From Mycobacteriaceae bacterium (lineage in GTDB: Bacteria; Actinomycetota; Actinomycetes; Mycobacteriales; Mycobacteriaceae), in assembly GCA_019242135.1 (NCBI GenBank), contig JAFAWC010000022.1:1-7518 (forward strand): a stretch of 7,518 nt of DNA, read 5' to 3'. A program made the position numbers and the translations under genes. Below the pieces are notes generated by a model that was given only the letters and a program-made list of their open reading frames with translations, made no database searches and was not told where the DNA came from. Below are positions 1-7,518 of the stretch, in pieces (positions within the stretch are counted from its first letter, which is position 1; every line of letters starts with the position of its first letter).

Positions 1-410
1 GCGAGGATATCTGCCAACGATCGGGTTGGCCCCCCTGCACCTGGATTCTGGCGAAATACGTTCGCTAGCTGTGCGACGCTCGGCGGCCCGCTGGGCGGCG
101 TCACCCGCGGCGGGCGTTGGGTCGGCTCGACGGGAACGATACGAACCTTTTGGAGGTTGTCAGCATCAACTTCTACCGCGACGGTCGTGCCGGGTTCTAA
201 TTCGCTTTGTAGCAAGAAAGGTAGAAAGGCCTGACGAATGGTCACGTCGTAGGGTTGGCGCCCAGGAAGCTGCACCCTCAGGTCGAAGAGGCACATCGAC
301 TTCATCCCCATCGGGCCTTGCCCCACTGCCAAGCCCGTTGTCTTCCACTGCAAAATCTGTGCAGTCCCCGACAAATGGGGGACCTCCTTCTTCTTCCCGA
401 ACAGTGGCAC
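1..410 (-). CDS. Conserved-looking hypothetical protein, N-terminal 136 residues (C-terminus beyond window)
   Basis: This minus-strand frame is open from a GTG at 410-408 to the window edge with no stop. The start is set by AGGAGG (416-421 on the plus strand as CCTCCT), 5 bases upstream. The product begins VPLFGKKKEVPHLSGTAQIL and looks like a real protein. Residues 10-95 alternate hydrophobic and polar residues in a beta-rich pattern (LFDLRVQLPG, YDVTIRQAFLP, GTTVAVEVD, KVRIVPVE). A proline-rich linker follows (about 95-112, PPRVTPPSGPPS), then a helical stretch (SVAQLANVFRQNPG). There is no signal peptide or membrane segment; the basic start FGKKK suggests a cytosolic protein. I recognise a type often seen in mycobacteria and cannot name its family or function. 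A compact beta-barrel domain is an inference from the residue pattern. Other frames here are shadows. Confidence 0.8.
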   Translation of the reverse strand, partial: MPLFGKKKEVPHLSGTAQILQWKTTGLAVGQGPMGMKSMCLFDLRVQLPGRQPYDVTIRQAFLPFLLQSELEPGTTVAVEVDADNLQKVRIVPVEPTQRPPRVTPPSGPPSVAQLANVFRQNPGAGGPTRSLADIL

Positions 411-415
411 GACAC

Positions 416-421
416 CCTCCT
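416..421 (-). promoter_or_regulatory. Ribosome binding site of the left-edge gene
   Basis: The minus strand reads AGGAGG, five bases before a GTG codon. This is a full Shine-Dalgarno match. It decides both the reading frame and the start of the partial gene running off the left edge. Confidence 0.8.
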
Positions 422-556
422 ATCGGACGGTTCAAAGTGGCGAGTCCTCTGGGGTCTCCGGACGTCGCGGCGGACGCGTTGACCCGTATACGAGTTTTAC
501 CGACTCCATTGCGGACGCTAGCACCGACCTCAGCGTTACCGATCCCAAACTAACGG

Positions 557-587
557 GGGAAAAAAGCGACCAACATTGCCTTGGTTC
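557..587 (-). terminator. Possible weak terminator or attenuator on the minus strand
   Basis: Read on the minus strand, ACCAA (586-582), a 7-base loop and TTGGT (574-570) form a 5-bp stem. CGC and then a run of six T follow, before a C-run. The stem is short for an intrinsic terminator. It lies about 150 bases upstream of the left-edge gene, so it could end an antisense or leader RNA or act as an attenuator. It could also be chance. Confidence 0.25.
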
Positions 588-684
588 GGGCCGACCCTAA
601 TCCCGGTCGAAAAGCGCCGCCATTTTTTGTGGCTTCCTCTCGGTCGGTAATACGCGGTGTAGCTACGGTGCCGCAATAGTCAGG

Positions 685-714
685 ATGTGTCTGTGCGCCG
701 ATCGGCCACCATGA
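685..714 (+). CDS. Candidate cysteine-containing mini-ORF (possible leader peptide)
   Basis: An ATG opens a nine-codon frame reading MCLCADRPP and stopping at TGA (712-714). The stop overlaps an ATG at 711 in the arrangement ATGA. Two of the nine residues are cysteine. Short cysteine-bearing upstream ORFs are known in mycobacteria as attenuator peptides that sense cysteine supply, but those I know of have consecutive cysteines and precede sulfur genes, which is not the case here. The Shine-Dalgarno signal is poor (CAGG immediately before the ATG). Translation is unproven, and chance occurrence of so short a frame is quite possible. Confidence 0.2.
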   Translation: MCLCADRPP

Positions 715-800
715 GGATGAAATTCATGTCTCCCGATCAGGAGGCCGTGGTGGGCCGGCTCTCGTCAGCGCGGCGCCTCGAGGGAGAGTCCCGGTTCTAA
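711..800 (+). CDS. Candidate small ORF, 24-29 residues
   Basis: The frame from ATG 711 to TAA 798-800 has two further ATGs. The third (726) is the best start, because GAGGA at 713-717 lies 8 bases upstream. From there the product is 24 residues, MSPDQEAVVGRLSSARRLEG followed by ESRF. Of the 28 codons after the first ATG, 23 end in G or C. That is the bias of real genes in this genome, although GC-rich DNA gives some of it by chance. The frame is too short for homology reasoning. It could be a small protein, the second element of a leader with the MCLCADRPP frame, or a gene remnant. Confidence 0.25.
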   Translation: MRMKFMSPDQEAVVGRLSSARRLEGESRF

Positions 801-942
801 ACAAAAACGAAAACTTTGTGGGAGACGGGCACAACTCTGGCTGTCGCGGAGCAGGCTAAAAGGGTGTGGCTCAGCTCCCGCCCGCTGCGGGCGCGACGCC
901 GCACACAACACCGCTAGTCCAGCCGAGCGCGAGGAGAGATGA

Positions 943-1254
943 ATGAAGTACGTGATGACGTGGTCGAGTCGGCTCGGGGGGTCCGGGAAAGAAAATGAAG
1001 AGGGCGTTCGGCGTGCCCTGGAACTGTTTTCAAAGTGGCAGCCAGCCGCGGGGACGACGTTCCATCAGTTCGTCGGGCGAGTCGACGGGGAAGGCGGGTT
1101 CGCCGTCGTCGAGACGGACAATTCAGCAGAGCTGCTTGCCGAGACAGCTAAATTCGCGCCGTTCAACATGTTCCAGATCTATCCGGTCGTTGACATGAAC
1201 GAATGGGCACAGGCAGCGCAGCAGGGTGTGGAATTCAGGGAGTCCATCGGCTGA
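943..1254 (+). CDS. DUF3303-like small protein
   Basis: This 103-residue protein begins MKYVMTWSSRLGGSG. AGGAG (932-936) lies 6 bases before the ATG at 943. A nearby ATG at 939 opens another frame that stops after 19 codons. The pattern is beta strand (MKYVMTWS), a helix rich in E and L (VRRALELFSKW), a strand (TFHQFVGRV), a strand with GGFAVVET, a helix (AELLAETAKFAP) and a final strand (FQIYPVVDMNEW). This ferredoxin-like alpha/beta plan and the ending match small single-domain DUF3303 proteins, resembling dimeric alpha-beta barrel monomers. The family has no established biochemical function. No signal peptide is present, so it should be cytosolic. It has its own terminator downstream and appears to be a single-gene unit. 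Confidence 0.85.
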   Translation: MKYVMTWSSRLGGSGKENEEGVRRALELFSKWQPAAGTTFHQFVGRVDGEGGFAVVETDNSAELLAETAKFAPFNMFQIYPVVDMNEWAQAAQQGVEFRESIG

Positions 1255-1266
1255 CCCGTGCTACAC

Positions 1267-1306
1267 AGAAGGGGTCGCTCCTTGCGGGGCGATCCCTTCT
1301 CTTTAT
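1267..1306 (+). terminator. Intrinsic terminator of the DUF3303-like gene
   Basis: The arms at 1267-1281 (AGAAGGGGTCGCTCC) and 1286-1300 (GGGGCGATCCCTTCT) pair over 15 positions, two of them G-U pairs, closing a TTGC loop. The sequence CTTTAT follows. The stem begins 12 bases after the stop codon, so it fits a terminator for the plus-strand gene. On the minus strand no T-run follows it. Confidence 0.8.
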
Positions 1307-1307
1307 C

Positions 1308-1326
1308 GCACACCACAGGTGTGTGC
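1308..1326. repeat. Short inverted repeat between convergent genes
   Basis: GCACAC (1308-1313) and GTGTGC (1321-1326) are complementary; CACACC with GGTGTG is an alternative pairing over a 3-base loop. It lies 14 bases past the end of the minus-strand hydrolase gene and could help end that transcript. It lacks a T-run in either direction. Confidence 0.4.
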
Positions 1327-1340
1327 TGCGGGAGCTGACG

Positions 1341-2615
1341 CTAGCGGGTCGTTGTCGGAGTCGGAGAACCGTACATCTCGTCGATCAGACCCTTGGCGAT
1401 GAGGGTGGCCGCGGCCCGGCCATCCACGGTTGGGTCGAGGTTCACCCAGACCACGACCGTCACTTTGGTTTCGCGGTCGCTGCCGGCGAAGGTGTTGAAG
1501 CCCGGAACCTCACCGGTATGCCCATAGAGCGGACCGAATTTCGCGATGCCCAGCCCGTACTGCGGCGCGTCGGGTTGTGCCGGGTTCGTTGATTGCAGGC
1601 TGGCGATCCGCCGGGCCTGCATATCGGGACCGAGCAGTTTCCCGTCGGCCAACGCCTCAACCCAGGTAGCCAGGTCCGCCACGGTGGAGATGCCGGCGCC
1701 CGCGGCCCAGGCCCACGACGGGTTCATGGATGTCTGATCATTGGGCCGCAATGTGCCCGCCTTCGCCGCCGCCTGCATGTCGGGCGGTACTGCCGCTGGT
1801 GAGCCCATCGTCAGCACATTGGTGCCATACATATAGCCCTGGGGATGCGGGTCAGGGATGGCGTTGGACGTGCTGGGCGGAAACAGCGTGTCATTGAGCC
1901 CGAGCGGAGTGAACAACCTGTCCTGGAACACCCGCGACAGCGGTTTGCCGTCAAGTTTCTCGGCGATCAGCCCGAGCAATATCGTGTTGGTGTTCGAATA
2001 GTGGTAGTCCGTTCCGGGCGGAAAGTAGGGCGGGTGGCTGTAGGCCAGCGCGAGCAATTCGTCCTGGCTCCAGACTTTCTGCGGATTGCTGTCGCCTATC
2101 TCGTTTAGTTCGCGTGTCTCGCTGTAGTTGTAAAGCCCGCTACGCATGTTCAACAAATCGGCGATCGTGATGCGGTCACCGTCGGGAACGTCGGGGCGGA
2201 ACTTCGACACGGGGTCGGCGAGGCTGAGCTTGCCCTCCTGGACCTGCTGCAGGATCACGGTGCCCGTCCACGTCTTGGTGATCGACCCAATCCGGACGTG
2301 ATCGGCCACCGACACCGGCGTGGTGCCACTCACGGTGGTGGTGCCGTACGTCGTGGTGAGCTCACCGGCGGGTGAGCGCACCAACGCGACCGCGCCGGGA
2401 ACGAGCATCTCCCTGGCCATCGAGGCGACCCTCGCCTGCAGCGTGGACTGACTCATCGGTCTGACAGCAGCAGTCGAGCTGGCAGACGAAGACGGGCTCG
2501 GCGACGGCCCGGAGCTGCACGAGCCGACCAGCAGGGCAACGCCGATGACCGCGCCGACGCTGCGAACCCGGAGCCATCCACGCTGCAGAGGCGGAGCCGG
2601 GGCAGAAGCGAGCAC
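1341..2615 (-). CDS. Beta-lactamase-fold serine hydrolase, lipoprotein
   Basis: This is a 424-residue member of the serine beta-lactamase / class C / D-Ala-D-Ala carboxypeptidase superfamily. The motifs are visible: SITK (111-114, nucleophile Ser111 and Lys114), YSN (206-208, the YxN motif) and HTG (366-368, in place of KTG). The N-terminus has a hydrophobic segment ending LLVGSC, so Cys33 should be lipidated. A Ser/Pro-rich linker (about 34-52) then leads to the catalytic domain (about 54-412). Protein class predicts hydrolysis of an amide or ester outside the membrane. Whether the substrate is peptidoglycan peptide, beta-lactam or lipid ester cannot be told. I chose GTG 2615 because GGAGG lies 6 bases upstream; an upstream in-frame GTG at 2633 has no such site. 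It starts 30 bases after the SOD-like lipoprotein and is probably cotranscribed with it. Mycobacteria carry many such paralogues, so I give no symbol. Confidence 0.9.
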   Translation of the reverse strand: MLASAPAPPLQRGWLRVRSVGAVIGVALLVGSCSSGPSPSPSSSASSTAAVRPMSQSTLQARVASMAREMLVPGAVALVRSPAGELTTTYGTTTVSGTTPVSVADHVRIGSITKTWTGTVILQQVQEGKLSLADPVSKFRPDVPDGDRITIADLLNMRSGLYNYSETRELNEIGDSNPQKVWSQDELLALAYSHPPYFPPGTDYHYSNTNTILLGLIAEKLDGKPLSRVFQDRLFTPLGLNDTLFPPSTSNAIPDPHPQGYMYGTNVLTMGSPAAVPPDMQAAAKAGTLRPNDQTSMNPSWAWAAGAGISTVADLATWVEALADGKLLGPDMQARRIASLQSTNPAQPDAPQYGLGIAKFGPLYGHTGEVPGFNTFAGSDRETKVTVVVWVNLDPTVDGRAAATLIAKGLIDEMYGSPTPTTTR

Positions 2616-2621
2616 TACCGA

Positions 2622-2626
2622 CCTCC
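2622..2626 (-). promoter_or_regulatory. Ribosome binding site deciding the hydrolase start
   Basis: GGAGG on the minus strand lies 6 bases before GTG 2615. It falls inside the reading frame of the longer version starting at 2633, which argues for the shorter protein with a more ordinary signal peptide. Confidence 0.65.
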
Positions 2627-2645
2627 GGGACACGCGGACATCCGG

Positions 2646-3491
2646 TTACTTCCCGATGTTTCCGCACATGATCGGCTGCGAGGACAGCGTCGGCTGGCCG
2701 TTCTGCACCGCGTCGGCCGACGACCCGAGTTGGACGTCGAGGTACCACCCCGAGGGGGGCGGGGCCTGGTCGACGTTCTGGATGACCGTGGTCTGGTACG
2801 CGGTGCCGCTGGCCAAGGCCACCAGATCAGTCAGTGGGTACTTCGCAGCTCCCTGAGCCTCACATGTGCCGATCCCAATTTGTTGGGCGTGGGCGCTGCC
2901 CGGCGCAAGACCGCTGGCCGACGTGGCAACCGTCAGCGTCTTGTTCTGCGGGTCGTATGTCAGATTGGCCGAACCCTGAGGACGGAGGCCCACGGGTGCC
3001 ATGGTGAGGGTTACCGTCGCGACCGCAGCAGTGATGTCCGCGCAGGCGATCGGCGTGTAACCGAGTTGATCGGGAGGGCCGAGCTGGGGGCCCGCGGCCA
3101 GGTGAATGTTGAGTGCGGTGCCCGGAAGCAGACCCCCGGGGGCCGGCTGCGCACTGGTGACGGTGGTGTTGATCGCCCCGCCACTGTCGGCGGTCACATC
3201 CGGGAACGCGACGGCGATGTCGCCCATCGCGGCGCAGCCGCCCTGGTGGATGTGCATCGCATGGGTGCTGCCCGGCGTGAACCCGGCCAACTGCAACTTG
3301 GCGCTGATGTTGCTGCTTTGCGGGTCCCAGCTCAGCGCTGCCGTACCGCTGGGCCGGTAGGACAGGGCGACCTTGCTCAGCGTCGGCGCGGTCGATGACT
3401 GCGGATGAGAGTCGCATCCGGAGACCGGCGCGGCGACCAGGACAACCGCCGCCGCGATCCGGATAAAGCTCGATTCGTGGGTTTTCGGCAT
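2646..3491 (-). CDS. Lipoprotein with two SOD/CHRD-like repeats
   Basis: This is a 281-residue secreted lipoprotein. A signal peptide (1-25) ends APVSGC, with Cys26 as the lipid site. Two repeats follow at a constant offset of 124 residues: 47-152 (SGTAALSWDPQ ... HAMHIHQGGC) and 171-278 (QGSANLTYDPQ ... HAQQIGIGTC). Repeat 1 carries HAMHIHQGGC, like the GFHxHxxGxC copper-site segment of Cu/Zn superoxide dismutase and CHRD domains, with His77, His80, His82 and a further His130. Repeat 2 keeps His201 but has Gln and Gly where His80 and His82 should be. Each repeat has a cysteine pair (86/150 and 210/276) fit for a disulfide. A full SOD metal set is not visible, so enzyme activity is doubtful; metal binding or a structural role is possible. 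The ATG at 3491 lacks a good ribosome site. It lies 113 bases after fecB and 30 bases before the hydrolase. Confidence 0.85.
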   Translation of the reverse strand: MPKTHESSFIRIAAAVVLVAAPVSGCDSHPQSSTAPTLSKVALSYRPSGTAALSWDPQSSNISAKLQLAGFTPGSTHAMHIHQGGCAAMGDIAVAFPDVTADSGGAINTTVTSAQPAPGGLLPGTALNIHLAAGPQLGPPDQLGYTPIACADITAAVATVTLTMAPVGLRPQGSANLTYDPQNKTLTVATSASGLAPGSAHAQQIGIGTCEAQGAAKYPLTDLVALASGTAYQTTVIQNVDQAPPPSGWYLDVQLGSSADAVQNGQPTLSSQPIMCGNIGK

Positions 3492-3500
3492 TGGTCACAG

Positions 3501-3506
3501 AGCGTA
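3501..3506 (-). promoter_or_regulatory. Possible -10 box (TACGCT) for the SOD-like lipoprotein
   Basis: TACGCT on the minus strand fits the mycobacterial TANNNT -10 pattern and ends 9 bases before the ATG at 3491. With no Shine-Dalgarno sequence there, a leaderless or nearly leaderless transcript is possible. No -35 box is evident, so the call is weak. Confidence 0.3.
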
Positions 3507-3516
3507 TCGCCCAAGC

Positions 3517-3570
3517 CCTGAAACCCCCGGGACGATACCCGGCGGGGTCGCAATGACGTTCGATTTCAGG
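3517..3570 (-). promoter_or_regulatory. Structured leader or attenuator-like hairpin before the SOD-like lipoprotein
   Basis: On the minus strand, CCTGAAA (3570-3564) pairs with TTTCAGG (3523-3517). Inside lies a second helix, CCCCGCCGGG with CCCGGGGG around a TATCGT loop, with a 2-base bulge. A 16-base asymmetric strand separates the two helices. The structure ends 25 bases before the ATG at 3491 and fills half of the gap after fecB. No T-run follows, so it is not a standard terminator. It matches no riboswitch I know. It could be a read-through barrier, an RNA stabiliser or a protein-binding site. Confidence 0.4.
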
Positions 3571-3604
3571 AGTGAATTTCCGGGGTCAAAAGTCGCTCGG
3601 GTGC

Positions 3605-4693
3605 CTAATTGATCGGCGCGTTGAGCCACTTCAGATCGGCAACGATCCCCCTGGCGGCCACAATGCCCTGACCGCTCTGCCATACCTCGTTGTTGACGAT
3701 GAACACCCGGTTGTCGCGGTTTGCTGACAATTTGCGCCAAGCGTCGCTCATCAAAATCTCCGGCGCGCGTTGCTTAGCCGCCGCCGACGCGAACGAGACG
3801 TACACGATGTCGGCGTCGGCCGCCGAGAAGTCGGCTTTGGCGAGTTCACCCTCGCTCGTCCCGATCTCGACGTACGGCTTGTCGGTGAACCGCTGCGACG
3901 CCGGTCGGTCCACACCAACCGCGGCCAGCACGCTGCCGGGGAAGTTGTCGGCCCCGTAGACCCGCATCGTCTTCTCGGTCAGCTGCACCACCGACGCCTG
4001 GAAATGGGCGGCGTCGTTGTCGGCTCCGGCCTTCGCCGCAAACGAGTTGAAACCGTCAATTAGCGCGCCCGCGGCGTCCGTGCGGGCGGTGGCGGCGCCG
4101 ACGAGTCGCAGATTGTCCTGCCACGCGGCGCCCGGCGCTCCGGTGAACACCGTCGGGGCGATCGCGCTCAGTGCGGGGAAGAGCTCGGGCGTGAGGGCCT
4201 GCGACCCGAGGATCAGGTCGGGATTTGCCGCCCGAATCGCCGCGAGGTCCGGATTACTGGCGGAGCCGACGCCGTGCAGGTTGTGGACAACGGTGCCGAG
4301 ATAGGCCGGCTGGCTGGACGAACCATCGGGCAGTGCGGCGGCGACGGTGCGGGTTTGCAGTCCCAGCGCGCACAACGCGTCCAGTTGATCGCTGGACAGC
4401 ACGACGATGCGCTGCGGCTCGACGGCCACCTGGGTTTCGCCGGCGGCATTTCGCACGGACCGGACCGGGGGCCCCGGGTCGGGCGCGGCGGGCTGGGGCG
4501 CGCACGATTCGTCGGGCCTGCGCTGGTTGCCGAGCACCCCGGCGTCGGCGATCTGGGTGGTGCTGGTGATCACCGACGTAACCGACTGACTGGCCGGGCC
4601 GCCCGGCGAGGTCGCGCCGCACGCGGTCGCAAGCGTCAGACCGACGGCCGTGGCGCCGGCCGCCAATGCGGCCACAAGACCGGGCCTGAGCAC
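3605..4693 (-). CDS. fecB: FecB, iron-siderophore-type substrate-binding lipoprotein
   Basis: This 362-residue protein belongs to the FecB/BtuF/FhuD-like periplasmic binding protein family. It has a signal peptide (1-24) ending LATAC with Cys25 as the lipid site, a low-complexity linker (about 26-85) and a two-lobed binding domain (about 92-358). Recognisable segments are PQRIVVLSSDQLDALCALGL, ANPDLILGSQALTPE, IAPTVFTGAPGAAW, YGADNFPGSVLAAVGV and the ending KWLNAPIN. It agrees closely with M. tuberculosis Rv3044 as I remember it, including length. In that species FecB is linked to iron or siderophore binding and intrinsic drug resistance; its exact ligand is debated. No permease or ATPase gene lies next to it. 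GTG 4693 lacks a Shine-Dalgarno site, but TAGCGT lies 7 bases upstream, fitting a leaderless mRNA. It is divergent from ctaD, as in M. tuberculosis. Confidence 0.92.
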   Translation of the reverse strand: MLRPGLVAALAAGATAVGLTLATACGATSPGGPASQSVTSVITSTTQIADAGVLGNQRRPDESCAPQPAAPDPGPPVRSVRNAAGETQVAVEPQRIVVLSSDQLDALCALGLQTRTVAAALPDGSSSQPAYLGTVVHNLHGVGSASNPDLAAIRAANPDLILGSQALTPELFPALSAIAPTVFTGAPGAAWQDNLRLVGAATARTDAAGALIDGFNSFAAKAGADNDAAHFQASVVQLTEKTMRVYGADNFPGSVLAAVGVDRPASQRFTDKPYVEIGTSEGELAKADFSAADADIVYVSFASAAAKQRAPEILMSDAWRKLSANRDNRVFIVNNEVWQSGQGIVAARGIVADLKWLNAPIN

Positions 4694-4700
4694 GTCGCCG

Positions 4701-4706
4701 ACGCTA
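4701..4706 (-). promoter_or_regulatory. Possible -10 box (TAGCGT) of fecB, leaderless start
   Basis: TAGCGT on the minus strand fits TANNNT and lies 7 bases before the GTG at 4693, so transcription could begin at the start codon itself. The lack of any Shine-Dalgarno sequence supports this. No clear -35 box is visible. Confidence 0.4.
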
Positions 4707-4742
4707 ACATCCGGTTCGCTGCGCGTGGCGGGGCCGGCCGCG

Positions 4743-4754
4743 GTAATCGTTTAC
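4743..4754. repeat. Small dyad in the fecB/ctaD divergent region
   Basis: The sequence GTAATCGTTTAC has GTAA and TTAC half-sites around TCGT and is symmetric at 10 of 12 positions. It lies 20 bases before the ctaD -35 box and between the divergent genes. It could be an operator, but a dyad this short can arise by chance. Confidence 0.2.
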
Positions 4755-4774
4755 GACAGTTTGTAGGACCCACT

Positions 4775-4803
4775 CCGACAGAACGCCCCCCGGGGTCTAG
4801 GAT
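4775..4803 (+). promoter_or_regulatory. Promoter of ctaD-serB2
   Basis: CCGACA (4775-4780) matches TTGACA at four of six positions. A 17-base spacer follows, then TAGGAT (4798-4803), which fits the TANNNT -10 pattern of the main mycobacterial sigma factor. Transcription should start near 4810, giving a leader of about 30 bases before the TTG start. Confidence 0.6.
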
Positions 4804-4828
4804 TTAGTGCGCACCGCGCGCGATGTTT

Positions 4829-4834
4829 GGAGGA
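4829..4834 (+). promoter_or_regulatory. Ribosome binding site deciding the ctaD start
   Basis: GGAGGA lies four bases before TTG 4839. It overlaps the alternative TTG at 4827-4829, which would put the ribosome site inside the gene, so the later start is preferred. Confidence 0.8.
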
Positions 4835-4838
4835 CCCG

Positions 4839-7518
<2,680 letters not shown>

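Larger units (their letters stand above)
411..942. other. Intergenic region without a confident gene
   Basis: This 532-bp gap separates two divergent genes, so it should hold at least one promoter in each direction. I could not find a convincing -35/-10 pair for either. It contains a cysteine mini-ORF and a short overlapping ORF (685-800), a minus-strand hairpin followed by a T-run (557-587), an inverted pair CCGACC (591-596) and GGTCGG (642-647), an 8-bp palindrome GTAGCTAC near 659-666, and an A-rich patch at 798-815. The stretch 540-820 is visibly less GC-rich than the flanking genes. I recognise no tRNA, riboswitch or known small RNA. Confidence 0.6.

Noticed and set aside
166..435. An 89-codon minus-strand frame
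   Set aside because: It overlaps the real left-edge gene in another frame and has low-complexity Arg/Gly composition.
26..553. A 175-codon plus-strand open frame at the left edge
   Set aside because: It is antisense to the minus-strand gene with a perfect ribosome site, is rich in Arg, Ser and Pro, shows no domain and has no ribosome site of its own.
857..862. TAAAAG as a -10 box for the DUF3303-like gene
   Set aside because: The last base does not fit TANNNT and no -35 box lies at a proper distance.
411..942. Riboswitch, tRNA or mobile-element remnant in the left intergenic region
   Set aside because: I could not find a cloverleaf, a known riboswitch core, terminal inverted repeats or a target-site duplication by reading the sequence.
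2631..2633. GTG at 2633 as the hydrolase start
   Set aside because: No Shine-Dalgarno sequence precedes it, whereas GTG 2615 has GGAGG at 6 bases.
2730..3398. A 222-codon plus-strand frame over the SOD-like lipoprotein gene
   Set aside because: It is antisense to a gene with a signal peptide, lipobox and duplicated domains, and is a typical Arg/Gly-rich shadow of GC-rich coding DNA.
3495..3740. An 81-codon minus-strand frame overlapping the fecB end and the following gap
   Set aside because: It overlaps conserved fecB codons in another frame and has no recognisable features.
4827..4829. TTG at 4827 as the ctaD start
   Set aside because: It overlaps the GGAGGA ribosome site for TTG 4839, and the later start gives the MTAEAPPL beginning remembered for the family.

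Overview
The window is a GC-rich actinobacterial chromosome segment. CtaD, FecB and the N-terminal part of SerB2 look very close to the Mycobacterium tuberculosis proteins as I remember them (Rv3043c, Rv3044, Rv3042c), so a Mycobacterium, probably a non-tuberculous species, is the best guess. I see no insertion sequence, phage gene, tRNA, rRNA or CRISPR array.

Layout. A conserved-looking hypothetical protein on the minus strand starts at 410 and runs off the left edge. Next comes about 530 bp without a confident gene (411-942), holding a cysteine-containing mini-ORF overlapping a 24-29 codon ORF and some small hairpins. A 103-residue DUF3303-like protein (943-1254, +) follows and ends at a clear stem-loop terminator (1267-1306). 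It converges on a minus-strand group of three predicted lipoproteins, read right to left: FecB (4693-3605), a lipoprotein with two superoxide-dismutase/CHRD-like repeats (3491-2646), and a beta-lactamase-fold serine hydrolase (2615-1341). A 145-bp divergent promoter region separates fecB from ctaD (4839-6575, +), the catalytic subunit of the aa3 cytochrome oxidase. Four bases after ctaD comes serB2 (6580 to the right edge), phosphoserine phosphatase.

How it fits together. ctaD-serB2 is a conserved mycobacterial pair joining terminal respiration and serine biosynthesis, probably as one transcript from a CCGACA-17-TAGGAT promoter. fecB is divergent from it, as in M. tuberculosis. There, as I recall, adhC follows fecB; here two further lipoprotein genes follow instead. 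All three minus-strand products carry lipoboxes and should act outside the cytoplasmic membrane, so this is the part of the window most likely to be lineage-specific. I found no strong evidence for an entirely new system. The most interesting candidates are the lipoprotein group, the duplicated SOD-like lipoprotein with one degenerate metal site, the structured leader before it, and the cysteine mini-ORF in the left intergenic region.
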